Shown: positions 48,310-58,381 of the stretch, piece by piece
How positions within the stretch are numbered: the stretch's first letter is position 1
Layout of the letters: the number at the start of each line of letters is the position of its first letter
Source: Micromonospora sp. 15K316
Lineage (GTDB): Bacteria > Actinomycetota > Actinomycetes > Mycobacteriales > Micromonosporaceae
Length of the DNA stretch: 64,000 bases
Direction of reading: 5' to 3'
Assembly (NCBI RefSeq): GCF_004348525.1
Contig: NZ_SMKG01000003.1
Span: 62,001 to 126,000, forward strand
Notes under the pieces: generated by a model
What the model was told of the DNA's origin: nothing
Database searches by the model: none
Seen by the model: only the letters and a program-made list of their open reading frames with translations
Translations under genes and position numbers: made by a program

Positions 48310-49458
48310 TCAGCGCCGGCGTGCCTGCGCGGGGGCGGCGGCGACCGCGGGCGGGCGGATGCGGCGGGGACCGAGCCGGCGCATCATCGGCATCTCGACC
48401 CAGCGGTGCAACAGCCCGGCCAGGGCGAGGTTGAGGACGAGGAACCCGAGCACGGCGGCCGGCCCCCACCACCCGGGCAAGCCGACGCCCCAGTCTCCCG
48501 TCAACCGCAGCACGGTCGTCATGACGAGAACGTGGACCAGGTAGAAGGCGAACGAGACCTCACCGAGCCAGACCATCGGACGGGACCGCCACGGTGAGCG
48601 GAGGCCACGTACGTCGGCATCCGCCGCCGCGGTGATGACCAGGACGTACGCCGCCGCCAGGAGCGCGGCCCAGAACTCGGCCCGGATCCAGCCCGCGGCG
48701 GCCACCCAGACGGCGACGAAGAGGACGCTGGCGAGCGGAAGTCGTGGCCCGCGCCACCGGCCGCGCAGCATCAGCTCGGCGGCGGCCACCCCCATCCAGA
48801 ACTCCAGGGACCGGGTCAGCGGGAAGACCTGGGTGAACCACCAGCGGTGCTCCTCGGGCACCAGCAGCTGGGCGGGCCAGAGCGCCAGGATGAGCAGTGG
48901 CACCGCGACGACGACCGCCCAGAGCGACCAGGGTCGTGCCCGGCGCACCAGTGGCAGCGCCAGCGGCAGGCAGAGGTAGAAGAAGAACTCGCAGGAGAGC
49001 GACCAGCTCACGTTGTTGACGCTGTAGAAGTGGCCGGCCCGGAAGTCCCAGGCCTGGAGCAGGAGGAGGTTCTCCACCGCGACGCCGACCCGCACCGGGT
49101 CGGCGAACCAGAGCGCCACCAGCAGCGCCACCGCCCAGAGCACCGCGTGGTTCGGCCATATCTTGGCAAACCGGCGACGCCAGAAGGTCCGCCGGGGCTC
49201 CCCCGGCCGTGCCGACCAGACCAGCACGAAGCCGCTGAGGATGAAGAAGAATTCCACACCGGACAGACCGAGGCTGAAGACCTTGCTGACCACGCCCTGG
49301 TAGTCGGGCTCGGCGATGATCCGCATGGTGCCGGCGTGGAACCCGAACACCAGCAGCGCCGCGATCCAGCGCAGTCCGGTGAGGGAGGGCAGCCGGCCGG
49401 CTGGAGCGCCGCCCCCGGCGGTCGGCGCCACCGTCGGGTCTCCCACCGTCACCAGCAT
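48310..49458 (-). CDS. Acyltransferase-3 family membrane protein
   Basis: 382 residues with ten or so helices. The family start RLPSLTGLRWIAALLVFGFHAG, including the conserved histidine, is followed by GVEFFFILSGFVLVWS and NNVSWSLSCEFFFYLCLPL. Such proteins O-acetylate (or otherwise acylate) surface glycans or secondary metabolites from the cytoplasmic acyl-CoA pool. ATG 49458 follows GGAGGAGAGG. It faces the nonulosonic acid module, so glycan acetylation is likely. Confidence 0.87.
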   Translation of the reverse strand: MLVTVGDPTVAPTAGGGAPAGRLPSLTGLRWIAALLVFGFHAGTMRIIAEPDYQGVVSKVFSLGLSGVEFFFILSGFVLVWSARPGEPRRTFWRRRFAKIWPNHAVLWAVALLVALWFADPVRVGVAVENLLLLQAWDFRAGHFYSVNNVSWSLSCEFFFYLCLPLALPLVRRARPWSLWAVVVAVPLLILALWPAQLLVPEEHRWWFTQVFPLTRSLEFWMGVAAAELMLRGRWRGPRLPLASVLFVAVWVAAAGWIRAEFWAALLAAAYVLVITAAADADVRGLRSPWRSRPMVWLGEVSFAFYLVHVLVMTTVLRLTGDWGVGLPGWWGPAAVLGFLVLNLALAGLLHRWVEMPMMRRLGPRRIRPPAVAAAPAQARRR

Positions 49459-49756
49459 GTACCTCTCCTCCCCCGGGGCGCCCGGGCTGCCGCCCGTGAC
49501 CCGGCCGTCCCCCGGAGCTCCGGAGGCCGCCGCCCGGCGGCGCCACTGATCCAGGCCGCCCGTTCGGGGCACCCTATCTCGCCACGCGGATGACGACCGG
49601 CGGCCGGTCGTACGACTCCGACGCCGCGGCATGCCGTGCATGTCCGGTGGCTTAATATCGCGGGGCTCGGAGGTGATGGATGCGGCGCACCTCCGAGTGG
49701 CACCGCACCAACGGCAGCGAGGTGCCGTCGCGGACGGACGAGAGGTGGAGCGACCG
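49459..49756. promoter_or_regulatory. Divergent promoter region, possible -10 at 49653
   Basis: These 298 bases separate the acyltransferase and pyruvyltransferase genes. TAATAT at 49653-49658 is the most AT-rich hexamer in the gap and a fair -10 for the + strand operon; no clear -35 could be matched. Confidence 0.3.
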
Positions 49757-51082
49757 ATGCACCAGCGGATCCTGATGCGGGCCAAGAAGGGCCCCTTCGA
49801 CGTCTACTCGCCGGAGGAGACCTTCGAGCAGAACTGGATCGGGGAGAACGCTGGCAACCTCGTGTTCAGCCACGCGGCGTACAAGCTGCTCAGCACCGCG
49901 AACACCCGGATCGACCCGACGGCGTTCCGGGCGAACCTCCGCGAGGCAGACATGATCAACGAGCGGTACGACGTCTTCGTCGTACCGCTGGCCAACGCCT
50001 TCCGGCGCAGCTACGCCGAGCGCCTGGGCAACCTGACCCGGCTCATCCAGCGGCTGCGGATCCCGGTGGTGGTGCTCGGGGTGGGAGCCCAGACCAACGT
50101 CAAGGGCGACCTGGAATACCTGCGCCCCATCGACGACGCGGTGAAGGCGTTCGTCAAAGCGGTGCTCGACCGGTCGCACAGCATCGGCGTCCGGGGGGAG
50201 ATCACCGGCGACTACCTCCGCTCCCTGGGCTTCTCGGCGGTCGACGTGATCGGCTGCCCGTCGATGTTCCTGCACGGGGAGAACCTTCGGGTGGAGAAGC
50301 GCAAGGCGTTCCTGGAGCAGCACGACCGGATCGCCATGACCATCTCGCCGTACGTGAAGTCGATGGCGGAGGTGGTGGCCAACCACCACCGCAAGTACCC
50401 GAACCTGCGCTACATCCCGCAGGACCTGAAGACCCTCGGCACCCTGCTCTACGGCGACGCGCCGGAGGACCGGGGCAAGTCGAGCCAGATCCCGATCCAC
50501 ACCTCGCACCCGCTCTTCACCGAGGACAAGGTGCGGATGTTCGTGGACCCGTCCACCTGGATGGACTACCTCTCCGGGTTCGACTTCAACTTCGGCACCC
50601 GGATCCACGGCACCATCACCGCCCTGATCGCCGGTACGCCGGGTTACCTGTTCGCGCACGACTCCCGCACGCTGGAACTGGCTCGGTACTTCGAGATCCC
50701 GCACCGCGTCATGAAGGACGTGCCGGCCGACGTCGACGCCGCCGACCTGTACCAGGAGGCGGACTACACGGCCCTCAACAACGGGCACAAGGCGCGATTC
50801 GAGACGATGCTGGCATTCCTCGCCAAGCATGACCTCCCGAACGCCTTCGCCGACAGCGACAGCCCCGCCCGCTTCGACGAGCAGGTCCGCGCCACCAACT
50901 ACCCACCGGCCGTACGGCCCGCCGCCGCCACCAACCAGGACGTCCTGCTGGGTCGGCTGCAGTGGCTGCGCGACCACGCCGACGGGCTGCGCGGTGAGAT
51001 GAAGAGCCTCGAGCAGGTGCGGTTGCACGTCCAGATACGGCAGGCCGTCGGCGGCCGGATGCGGCGCATCCTCAACCGTTAA
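49757..51082 (+). CDS. Polysaccharide pyruvyl transferase family protein
   Basis: 441 residues of the PF04230 type: ENAGNLVFSHAAYKLL near the start, VVVLGVGAQTN in the middle, and the signature GTRIHGTITALIAGTPG near residue 286. Family members add pyruvate ketals from PEP to surface sugars (CsaB-like); others in glycan clusters have unknown transferase roles. ATG 49757 follows GGTGGAG. First gene of a + strand operon continuing to PseI after 89 bases. Confidence 0.85.
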   Translation: MHQRILMRAKKGPFDVYSPEETFEQNWIGENAGNLVFSHAAYKLLSTANTRIDPTAFRANLREADMINERYDVFVVPLANAFRRSYAERLGNLTRLIQRLRIPVVVLGVGAQTNVKGDLEYLRPIDDAVKAFVKAVLDRSHSIGVRGEITGDYLRSLGFSAVDVIGCPSMFLHGENLRVEKRKAFLEQHDRIAMTISPYVKSMAEVVANHHRKYPNLRYIPQDLKTLGTLLYGDAPEDRGKSSQIPIHTSHPLFTEDKVRMFVDPSTWMDYLSGFDFNFGTRIHGTITALIAGTPGYLFAHDSRTLELARYFEIPHRVMKDVPADVDAADLYQEADYTALNNGHKARFETMLAFLAKHDLPNAFADSDSPARFDEQVRATNYPPAVRPAAATNQDVLLGRLQWLRDHADGLRGEMKSLEQVRLHVQIRQAVGGRMRRILNR

Positions 51083-51171
51083 CCTCCCGCTCGACCGCTG
51101 TTCAGTAAGCTCACCGCCGCCGGTCATGTGAGGTTGCGGACCCGTCCACCCGCAGGGTCGAAGGTGGCGGC

Positions 51172-52314
51172 GTGGTCAACGAGCCGACGCACGCCCCGCT
51201 GCTGAGTCTCGTCGTGCCCGTCCACGGCGTCGAGGCATACCTGTACCAGTGCCTGGAGTCGATTCGCGCCGACATCCCGGCCGCCGAGGCGCAGCAGGTC
51301 GAGCTGATCGCGGTCGACGACGCCTCGCCGGACCGGTGCGGTGAAATGCTGCGCTCCTACGCGGCCGACCGGTCCGGCATCCGGCTCGTGCACCTGACGC
51401 AGAACGTGGGCCTGGGGCTGGCCCGCAACGCGGGTCTCGACGTGGCGACCGGCCGATACGTCTGGTTCGTCGACAGCGACGACTGGCTGCCGCCGGGCAC
51501 GATCCCGGCGGTGCTGGGCCGGCTTCGCCAGCACGAACCGGACGTGCTGCTGCTCGATCACCTCCGGGTGCACGAGGACGGCCGGCGGGAGGTCGACGCG
51601 AGCAGCCACCTGCTGCGTGACGTGCCGGGCGTGGTCCGGCTGGCCGACCGGCCGCAGCTGCTGCGGGTGCAGCACACCGCCTGGAACAAGGTGGTCCGCC
51701 GCACCTTCCTGGACGAGCTGGGGCTACGGTTCCACGCGGGCTGGTACGAGGACATCCCGTTCAGCCACCCGCTGCTGATCGGCGCGGAGAAGATCTCGGT
51801 GCTGGACCGGGTCTGCTACCTGTACCGCCGGGGCCGGCTGGGCGCCATCACCTCGACCCGCAGCGGCCGGCACTTCGACGCCTTCGACCAGTACGAGCGG
51901 CTGATGGACTGGGTGCGGCAGCGCCACCCCGACGAGCGGCTGCAGGCCGACCTCTTCGAGCTGATGGTGAACCACTACCTCGTGGTCGCCGGCAACGACG
52001 ACCGGCTCCACCCCCATCTGCGCCGGGCCTTCTTCCGCCGGGTGACCGAGCACTACCGCCGTTACCTGCCGACCGACGGCTACGCGCTACCCGGTGGGGT
52101 TCCGGGGCTCAAGCACCGGCTGGTGGGGCGGGGCGACTACCTGGCGTACGCGGCGCTGCGGCAGGCGCACCGGGTGACCGGCCGGCTGCGCGGCGGGCGC
52201 GACGGTGGCCCGGCTGACGCCGCCGACGCGGAGGCCGACACCGACGCCGCCGTCGGTTCGATCGGGCAACCTCTGCACGCGGAGCAGGCCGGCGCGCTGA
52301 CGGGGCGGGCATGA
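51172..52314 (+). CDS. Family 2 glycosyltransferase
   Basis: 380 residues: LSLVVPVHGVEAYLYQCLESI, VDDASPDRCGEML, then VWFVDSDDWLPPGTI with the DXD-type acidic motif. The C-terminal half fits TarP/GGT-like wall-glycan transferases. GTG start; the stop overlaps the next ATG as ATGA. In this operon it may transfer the nonulosonic acid linkage sugar, but its donor is unknown. Confidence 0.86.
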   Translation: MVNEPTHAPLLSLVVPVHGVEAYLYQCLESIRADIPAAEAQQVELIAVDDASPDRCGEMLRSYAADRSGIRLVHLTQNVGLGLARNAGLDVATGRYVWFVDSDDWLPPGTIPAVLGRLRQHEPDVLLLDHLRVHEDGRREVDASSHLLRDVPGVVRLADRPQLLRVQHTAWNKVVRRTFLDELGLRFHAGWYEDIPFSHPLLIGAEKISVLDRVCYLYRRGRLGAITSTRSGRHFDAFDQYERLMDWVRQRHPDERLQADLFELMVNHYLVVAGNDDRLHPHLRRAFFRRVTEHYRRYLPTDGYALPGGVPGLKHRLVGRGDYLAYAALRQAHRVTGRLRGGRDGGPADAADAEADTDAAVGSIGQPLHAEQAGALTGRA

Positions 52315-52853
52315 GCGAGCGCGGCGAGCGGATCGAGGAGGACGGCGCGGCCGGCGAGGGGTTCCGCCCCGCCGACGACGGCGACGTGCACCGGATGCTG
52401 GACTGGCGTAACCACCCCCAGGTCCGTGGTGTGAGCCTGACCAGCCACGAGATCGGCCTGGACGAACACACCGCCTGGTGGGCGAAGGTCCGCGTCGACC
52501 CGGACCGCCGGGTGCTGATACACCGGCACGGAGGCGTCCCGTCGGGGGTCGTCACCTTCGCCGGCCTCACCTCCCCGGAGCGGTCCCTCACCTGGGGCTT
52601 CTATCTCGACGTCGCCGGCCTGGACGCGCGGGGCGAGCTGCTGCCGGCGTGGCTGTCCCTGGAGCGGGCGGCGATCGCGTACGCCTTCGAGACGCTCGGG
52701 GCGCGCACGCTCGGCGGCGAGACGTTGACCAGCAACCAGCCGGTGCTCGCCCTGCACCGGCGGTTCGGCTTCCGCGTCGTGCGGCAGTACGAGCGGGAGG
52801 TCGAGGGCAGGCCGCATCAGGTGGTCTGGACGGAGATGAGCAGAGGAACATGA
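52311..52853 (+). CDS. pseH: PseH-like GNAT N-acetyltransferase
   Basis: 180 residues of the GNAT_3 type: DDGDVHRMLDWRNHPQVRG, VTFAGLTSPERSLTWGFYLD and the late TLTSNQPVLALHRRFGFRVV segment. PseH acetylates the 4-amino group of UDP-4-amino-4,6-dideoxy-AltNAc. Overlaps pseI by four bases, and pseB/pseC are 6 kb away, so the role is well supported. Confidence 0.85.
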   Translation: MSERGERIEEDGAAGEGFRPADDGDVHRMLDWRNHPQVRGVSLTSHEIGLDEHTAWWAKVRVDPDRRVLIHRHGGVPSGVVTFAGLTSPERSLTWGFYLDVAGLDARGELLPAWLSLERAAIAYAFETLGARTLGGETLTSNQPVLALHRRFGFRVVRQYEREVEGRPHQVVWTEMSRGT

Positions 52854-53896
52854 CAGTCAGCATCGGGCCGCACCGGGTCGGCCCTGGAGAGCGACCCCTC
52901 GTGGTCGCCGAGATGTCCGGTAACCACAACGGCAGCCTCGACCGGGCGTTGGCCATCGTGGACGCGGTGGCGGCGAGCGGAGCGCACGCGCTCAAGCTTC
53001 AGACGTACCGCCCGGACACCATCACCATCGACGTGGACGCGCAGGCGTTCCGGATCTCCGATGGGCACGGACTGTGGGGCGGTGAGAACCTCTACCAGCT
53101 CTTCGAGCGGGCGCACACCCCGTACGAGTGGCACGAGCCGATCTTCGAGCGGGCCCGCCGGCACGGGCTGACGGTCTTCTCCTCGCCGTTCGACCACACG
53201 GCCGTGGAGCTGTTGGAGAAGCTGGACGTGCCGGCGTACAAGATCGCCTCGTCGGAGCTGGTGGACCTGCCGCTGATCCGCCTCGTGGCGAGCACCGGCA
53301 AGCCGATGGTGATCTCCACGGGGATGGCCACGGTCGGCGAGATCGACGCCGCCGTGCAGACCGCCCGCGAGGGTGGCGCCGCGGGCATCGTGCTGCTCGC
53401 CTGCACCGCCTCCTACCCGGCGCCGCCGCAGGACAGCAACCTGCGCCGGATCCCGGTGCTCGCCGACACGTTCGGCGTGCCCGTGGGACTCTCCGACCAC
53501 ACGCCGGGCATCGGCGTGCCGGTCGCCTCGGTGGCGCTCGGCGCCTGCCTGATCGAGAAGCACGTGACGCTGCGCCGCGCCGACGGCGGCGTCGACTCGG
53601 ACTTCTCCCTGGAGCCGGAGGAGCTGGCCGCGCTCACCGTCGAGTCGGAGCGGGCGTGGGCCGCGCTCGGCACCACCCACATCGGCCCCACCCCGACCGA
53701 GCGTGAAGGGTTGCGCTTCCGCCGCTCCCTCTTCGTCGTCGCCGACGTACGGGCCGGTGACCCGGTGACCGCGGCGAACGTCCGCTCGATCCGGCCCGCC
53801 GGCGGACTTCCCCCGGCCGACATCGATCGGGTGCTCGGTCGGACCTTCACCCAGGACGTGCCGCGTGGGACGGCGCTCTCCTGGGATCTGATCTGA
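52850..53896 (+). CDS. pseI: Pseudaminic acid synthase (NeuB family)
   Basis: 348 residues. The NeuB barrel begins PLVVAEMSGNHNGSLDRALAI (PseI-type AEMSGNHN), contains KLQTYRPDTIT, FSSPFDHTAVELLEKL, YKIASSELVDLPLI and GLSDHTPGIGVPVASVALGA, and ends in a SAF/antifreeze-like domain (from about 285). It condenses the 2,4-diacetamido sugar with PEP to form pseudaminic acid. DADGG-type segment RRADGGVDSDFSLEP is typical. Translation is coupled to pseH. Confidence 0.92.
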   Translation: MTVSIGPHRVGPGERPLVVAEMSGNHNGSLDRALAIVDAVAASGAHALKLQTYRPDTITIDVDAQAFRISDGHGLWGGENLYQLFERAHTPYEWHEPIFERARRHGLTVFSSPFDHTAVELLEKLDVPAYKIASSELVDLPLIRLVASTGKPMVISTGMATVGEIDAAVQTAREGGAAGIVLLACTASYPAPPQDSNLRRIPVLADTFGVPVGLSDHTPGIGVPVASVALGACLIEKHVTLRRADGGVDSDFSLEPEELAALTVESERAWAALGTTHIGPTPTEREGLRFRRSLFVVADVRAGDPVTAANVRSIRPAGGLPPADIDRVLGRTFTQDVPRGTALSWDLI

Positions 53897-53910
53897 CGTA
53901 CGAGAACCAT

Positions 53911-53937
53911 GGGCCCGGTCCTGATCCGACCGGGCCC
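53911..53937. terminator. Perfect hairpin between pseI and luxC-like genes
   Basis: GGGCCCGGTC (53911-53920) pairs perfectly with GACCGGGCCC (53928-53937) around seven bases, 14 bases past the pseI stop and just after the end of the opposing operon. Confidence 0.8.
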
Positions 53938-53959
53938 GTCGCTTTCTCGCGGGGTCGGC

Positions 53960-55186
53960 TCAGGCCTCGACGGTGACCAGCCGGACGAACTCGCGGAACA
54001 GGTCGTAGCCGTCCCAGATCGGCGCGAACCGGAGCGCCGCCCCGAAGGGCACGATGCGATCGATGCCCCGACCGCCGAGCTGCCGGGCGAGTTCGCGCAG
54101 CTCCTCGGCCTCGAAGCCGAAGTGGGTCAGCGTCTGGTCCTGCCGGCGCACGAACGACACCAGCCCCGCCAGCTCGGCCACCGGCACGAAACCGAAGGTG
54201 CCAGTGCCCAGCCACTCCCGGGGCGCGGCGGCCGGCGTCGCCAGGTCCAGCGTCGCCACGAGGTTGTCGGGGAACGCCATCCGGGTCACACCCCCGTCGG
54301 CGGCGAGCCCGTACACCCCGACCCGCTTCTCCACGGCCATCGCCGCGTCGACCTCCCAGCCCCGGTCCCGGGCGGCGACGCCGAGCAGGGCGACGAACTC
54401 GGTCTGGACCGCCTCGGCGCGGCGGGCGTCGCCGACCAGGAAGACGGCCCGGGGCGAGGAGCACGCGGCCTGGTCGAACCAGTAGGCGTCGTTCACGAAG
54501 TTGACCACCGCCTCCTGCCGGGCGCTCGGCGACGCCGCCGCCCAGCCGGCCACGGAGAGGGCCGCGAACGAGGTGCGGTCCGGGAAGGTGAGGTCCCGGG
54601 CCGCGGGGGCGAGGCGGTGCCGGCGAACGGCGTTCACCGCCCGGTCACCGCCCCACACGACCCGTACGTCGCAGGCAGCGCTGAGCCGGGCCGTCACCTC
54701 GTCGTCGTGCCCGTACGTGATCATGCGCTGGGTACGGGCGACGACTGGGTCGGCCTCGGCGAGGCTGTCGTTCAACACCTCGAGGATCGTCTCGGCCGCA
54801 GCCGCGGAGCGGGGCGAGACCCGGACGACGTTGACGTTGCCGGCGAGCGCCGAGAGCGCCCAGGAGTAGACGAAAATGGTGTCTACGTTGGCGGGTGGAA
54901 TGTGGAACACCGTGCCCCGGGGGAAGGCCAGGTCCTGCGGGTCGAGTGCCCCGTGCAGCCGTTCGACAGCGCGCAGCAGCTCCCGGCGGCGCAGGAAGAA
55001 ACCGAGCGAACCGAGCTCCGGGTGCCGCCGGGCCAGGGCAGGGGCGAGCAGTCGCCGGGCGACCAGCGTCAGGAAGTCGACGATCCGCTCGTCGCCCACG
55101 GCGAGCGGCGTCTCGCCGTCCGGCGGCAGGACCTCGTCGATCGGCAGCTCGGGGCCGGCGGGGAAGCGCATCCGTACCGTCATCAT
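53960..55186 (-). CDS. luxC: LuxC-like acyl-CoA/acyl-enzyme reductase
   Basis: 408 residues of the LuxC family, related to aldehyde dehydrogenases: FHIPPANVDTIFVYSWALSALAGN, NVVRVSPRS, then the catalytic cysteine 242 in DQAACSSPRAVFLVG. LuxC reduces an activated fatty acyl group, handed over by LuxE, to the aldehyde using NADPH. No luciferase gene is in the window. The start overlaps the luxE-like stop as ATGATGA. Last gene of a five-gene coupled operon. Confidence 0.9.
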   Translation of the reverse strand: MMTVRMRFPAGPELPIDEVLPPDGETPLAVGDERIVDFLTLVARRLLAPALARRHPELGSLGFFLRRRELLRAVERLHGALDPQDLAFPRGTVFHIPPANVDTIFVYSWALSALAGNVNVVRVSPRSAAAAETILEVLNDSLAEADPVVARTQRMITYGHDDEVTARLSAACDVRVVWGGDRAVNAVRRHRLAPAARDLTFPDRTSFAALSVAGWAAASPSARQEAVVNFVNDAYWFDQAACSSPRAVFLVGDARRAEAVQTEFVALLGVAARDRGWEVDAAMAVEKRVGVYGLAADGGVTRMAFPDNLVATLDLATPAAAPREWLGTGTFGFVPVAELAGLVSFVRRQDQTLTHFGFEAEELRELARQLGGRGIDRIVPFGAALRFAPIWDGYDLFREFVRLVTVEA

Positions 55187-56229
55187 CGGCCTCCGGGGTA
55201 GGTGTCGCTGCAGCCCCGCGCCTCGGCCCGGGGCAGCCGGCCGAGGACGCCGAACCGCTTGCCCGGCCAGTGCCCGTCGTCCACCCCGTGCACGACCCCG
55301 AGGTCCTCGGTGAGCAGCACGTTGCCCGGGTACGAGGTGGGCAGGTTGCTGATCACCTCGATGAGGCCGGGCCTGCCGACCGGCGCCTCCTGCCAGGTCA
55401 CCGGGTCACGGATGATGACGTCGGCGAAGTCGGGGCAGTAGAGCGAACCGCCGTCCGGCCCCTCCAGGAACACCGTGCCGATCTGCTCTACCATGCCGTA
55501 GAAGTTGTGGATCCTGGTGAGTCCGGTGTCCGCGCCGAGACGGCGACGGAACTCGGCGTTGTCCACAGCCTGGTCGACGAGCTTCTTCCAGCCCCCGGAG
55601 TGCACCAGGATGCCCTGGGACAGGTCGAGACCGTGGTCCCGCGCGACCTCGTAGAGGTAACGCCAGACCATGAACGTGAAGCCGAAGATCAGGAACGGCG
55701 CGTCGCCGTGCCGGGCCAGGAAGTCCTTCAGCGCGGCCACGTCGGGACGGTCGTCGGCGTCGAGCAGCCAGAGGTGGTCCCGGCCGAAGTTCACCATGCC
55801 GAGCGCGCCGGCTCCCCGGGCGGAGTAGGAGCGGCGGTCGCCGACCACACCGGACCGGTCCACCACGACCATCGGCAGCCGCCGTGGGCCGAGCACCGTG
55901 CCGAGCGTACGGGCCAGCATCCGGGACTGGGTGGCGGCTGCCTCCCGGTCCAGATGGATCCGGCTCACGTCACCGGTGGTGCCGCTGGAGGTGAGCACCC
56001 GGATCACCTGGTCGTCCGGGACGCTCGCCAGCTTGCGGGTTTTGAACAGCCGTACCGGCAGCCAGGGCAGGTCGGCCAGCGTCGCCGGCTCCCGCTCCGC
56101 GCCGAGCGCGGCCAGGATCTGGTCGTACGGCGGGCAGTTGCGCCGGTGGTGCGCGACCAGCTCCACGAGCTCGTCGCGCAGCCGGGCCTCCTTCTCCGCC
56201 TGGCGGAGGGTGAACACTTCGGTCAGCAC
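55183..56229 (-). CDS. luxE: LuxE-like acyl-protein synthetase
   Basis: 348 residues of the LuxE/PaaK-like family: LPWLPVRLFKTRKLAS, the nucleotide loop VLTSSGTTGDVSRI near residue 83, LIFGFTFMVWRYLYE, LVHSGGWKKLVDQAV and FYGMVEQIGTVFLEG. LuxE activates a fatty acid with ATP and carries it as a thioester to LuxC. GTG start overlapping the upstream ligase gene by seven bases. Confidence 0.9.
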   Translation of the reverse strand: MLTEVFTLRQAEKEARLRDELVELVAHHRRNCPPYDQILAALGAEREPATLADLPWLPVRLFKTRKLASVPDDQVIRVLTSSGTTGDVSRIHLDREAAATQSRMLARTLGTVLGPRRLPMVVVDRSGVVGDRRSYSARGAGALGMVNFGRDHLWLLDADDRPDVAALKDFLARHGDAPFLIFGFTFMVWRYLYEVARDHGLDLSQGILVHSGGWKKLVDQAVDNAEFRRRLGADTGLTRIHNFYGMVEQIGTVFLEGPDGGSLYCPDFADVIIRDPVTWQEAPVGRPGLIEVISNLPTSYPGNVLLTEDLGVVHGVDDGHWPGKRFGVLGRLPRAEARGCSDTYPGGR

Positions 56230-57620
56230 TGTGCCTCCAGCACGCGGTAGTCGGGCTTGCCGCTGGGCGTCAACGGCAGGGCGTCGACGCCGCGCACCTG
56301 CACGCCGGACGCGTGGGTACCGAGCGCCGACGCCGCCTCGGCCCGGATCCGGGCGAGCCGGTCCGGGTCGTCGTCGCCCTCGACCACCACCACCAGCCGG
56401 TCCGCCCCGGCCACCGCGGCGACCGGGCCGTGGTGGCCCAGCGACCGCTCGACGTCGTCCAGGTTGACCCGTACGCCGAACACCTTGGCGATCCGCTTGA
56501 TCCGGCCGGTGACGAAGAGGAAGCCGTCGGCGTCCAACCGGCCCAGGTCACCGGTGGCGAGCACGCCGCCCAGCTCGTCCGGCCGGGCGAGGTCGGCATC
56601 GGTCTCCGCGTAGCCCATCATCACGTTGGGTCCCCGGTAGACGATCTCGCCGACCCGGTCCGGCGTCGTGGTCTCCGCGCCGTCCTCGGCCCGGATCGAG
56701 AGCGCTCCGCCGGGTACCGGCAGACCCACCGAGCCGAGCTTTTCCGGCAGGCGGTCGGCCGGCAGGACGGTCATCCGCGCGGTCGCCTCGGTCTGCCCGT
56801 ACATCACGAAGAACCGGCCGCCCACCTCCGCCATCCGACCGTGGAAGTCGGCCACCAGGTCCGGGTGCAGCCGCCCGCCGGCCTGGGTGAGCGTCCGCAG
56901 CCGGGGGTGCCGGGCCGGAGCGAAGCGCAGCCGGCGCAGCATCTCGTACTGGTAGGGCACGGCGGCCAGCGAGGTGACGCCGTACCGGCCGGCCGCCGTC
57001 CAGAAGTCCCGGGAGGTGAGCCCGCCGCGTTCCAGCAGCACGGTGGCGCCGACGTGCAGATGGCTCGTGAGCACCGAGAGCCCATAGGCGTAGTGCAGCG
57101 GCAGCGTGGTCGGGGCGACCTCGTCGCCGTCGAGCCCGAGCGCGGTGGCGATCGCCGCGGCGTTGGCGTGCATGGCGGATCGGGACAGCCGCACCAGCTT
57201 CGGATTGCCGGTCGAGCCGGAGGTGTTGAGCAGCAACCCCAGATCGGGGTGGAGTGGACCGCCGTCGGGCGCGAGGGCCCGCCAGGCCGTGCCGAGCCCG
57301 GCGGCGGCCGGCCGGAATCCGTCGACCGGCGTCGGGTGGTTCAGCAGCAGGGCCGGGCGGAACCGGTCGACCAGGTCCCCCAGCACGGCCGGGGTGATCT
57401 GCGGATCGAGCAGCGCGACAGGTCGATTCGCCTGCCAGACGGCGAGGAGGCGTAGCACCGCGTCGATTTCGGTGGCGGCGGTGGCGAAGACCAACCCGGG
57501 CGGTTCGGCGTCGAGCAGCGCCGCGAGGTCGGCGACCCGGGCGGCGAGGTCCGCGCCGACGAGCCGCCGGCCGGTGGCGGCGTCGACCAGGCCGGCGTCG
57601 GGATGCAGCAGACTGTTCAC
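56223..57620 (-). CDS. AMP-forming acyl ligase (ANL superfamily)
   Basis: 465 residues, shorter than usual acyl-CoA synthetases. Motifs in order: P-loop [17 protein letters not shown] near 131, [28 protein letters not shown], and [35 protein letters not shown] with the hinge and the catalytic lysine in LTPSGKPDY near the end. It probably adenylates a carboxylic acid and loads it on the ACP of the same operon. GTGA overlap with the SDR gene. Confidence 0.87.
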   Translation of the reverse strand: MNSLLHPDAGLVDAATGRRLVGADLAARVADLAALLDAEPPGLVFATAATEIDAVLRLLAVWQANRPVALLDPQITPAVLGDLVDRFRPALLLNHPTPVDGFRPAAAGLGTAWRALAPDGGPLHPDLGLLLNTSGSTGNPKLVRLSRSAMHANAAAIATALGLDGDEVAPTTLPLHYAYGLSVLTSHLHVGATVLLERGGLTSRDFWTAAGRYGVTSLAAVPYQYEMLRRLRFAPARHPRLRTLTQAGGRLHPDLVADFHGRMAEVGGRFFVMYGQTEATARMTVLPADRLPEKLGSVGLPVPGGALSIRAEDGAETTTPDRVGEIVYRGPNVMMGYAETDADLARPDELGGVLATGDLGRLDADGFLFVTGRIKRIAKVFGVRVNLDDVERSLGHHGPVAAVAGADRLVVVVEGDDDPDRLARIRAEAASALGTHASGVQVRGVDALPLTPSGKPDYRVLEAQC

Positions 57621-58381
57621 ACCGTCAGCCCGCCGTCCACCCCGATGACCTGGCCGGTGACGAAACCGGCCGCCGGGGAGAGCAGGAACGCGACCACGTC
57701 GGCGACCTCCTCCGGCTCACCGAGCCGGCGCAGCGGGGTGGCATCGGCGCGGGCCTGCCGGCCGGCCTCGTCGAGGTCGGCGAGGAGATCGGTGCGGATG
57801 AAGCCGGGGGCGACGGCGTTGACGCGTACGCCCGCCGGGCCGAGCTCCTTCGCCGCGGCCCGGGTCAGCCCCTCGACGGAGGCCTTGCTGGCGGCGTACG
57901 CCGTCTGGCCGGGCACCCCGGCGGAGCCGACCAGGGACGCGGTGAGCACCGCGGCCGGCTGGCTGCCGCGACGCAGCAGCCGCGCGCCCTGCTGGAGGGT
58001 GTGCACGGCGCCGGCGGCGTTGACCGCGAAGAGTCGGCTGACCGTGTCGTCGGACACGGTGCCGAGCAGGCCCGCGGCGTGCGTGCCCGCGTTCACGACC
58101 AGCGCGTCGAGGCCACGCCAGCTCTCGAACAGGACGCGGTTCAGCGCGCGGATCCGCTCCGGGTCCGCGACGTCGCCGTGCACCGCCAGGTGCGGCCCGC
58201 CCGGCAAGGCGGCGGCCAACTCCTCGGCCGGGCCGGGGAGCCGGCCGTGCACGGCGACCCGGTAGCCCTGCTCCGCGAGCCGCCACGCGACGGCCCGCCC
58301 GATGCCCCGGGTCGAGCCGGTGACGAGGACCCGGCGGGACACGGCCGCCGAATCAGCCGGATCAGTCGGTGAGGACGACAC
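57617..58381 (-). CDS. FabG-like 3-oxoacyl-ACP reductase family SDR
   Basis: 254 residues: [30 protein letters not shown], catalytic serine region [15 protein letters not shown] near 164 and [12 protein letters not shown] at the end, all standard for FabG. It should reduce a 3-oxoacyl or related group on the ACP. GTG 58381 overlaps the ACP gene by 20 bases; a GTG 15 codons later is possible. Confidence 0.88.
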   Translation of the reverse strand: MSSSPTDPADSAAVSRRVLVTGSTRGIGRAVAWRLAEQGYRVAVHGRLPGPAEELAAALPGGPHLAVHGDVADPERIRALNRVLFESWRGLDALVVNAGTHAAGLLGTVSDDTVSRLFAVNAAGAVHTLQQGARLLRRGSQPAAVLTASLVGSAGVPGQTAYAASKASVEGLTRAAAKELGPAGVRVNAVAPGFIRTDLLADLDEAGRQARADATPLRRLGEPEEVADVVAFLLSPAAGFVTGQVIGVDGGLTV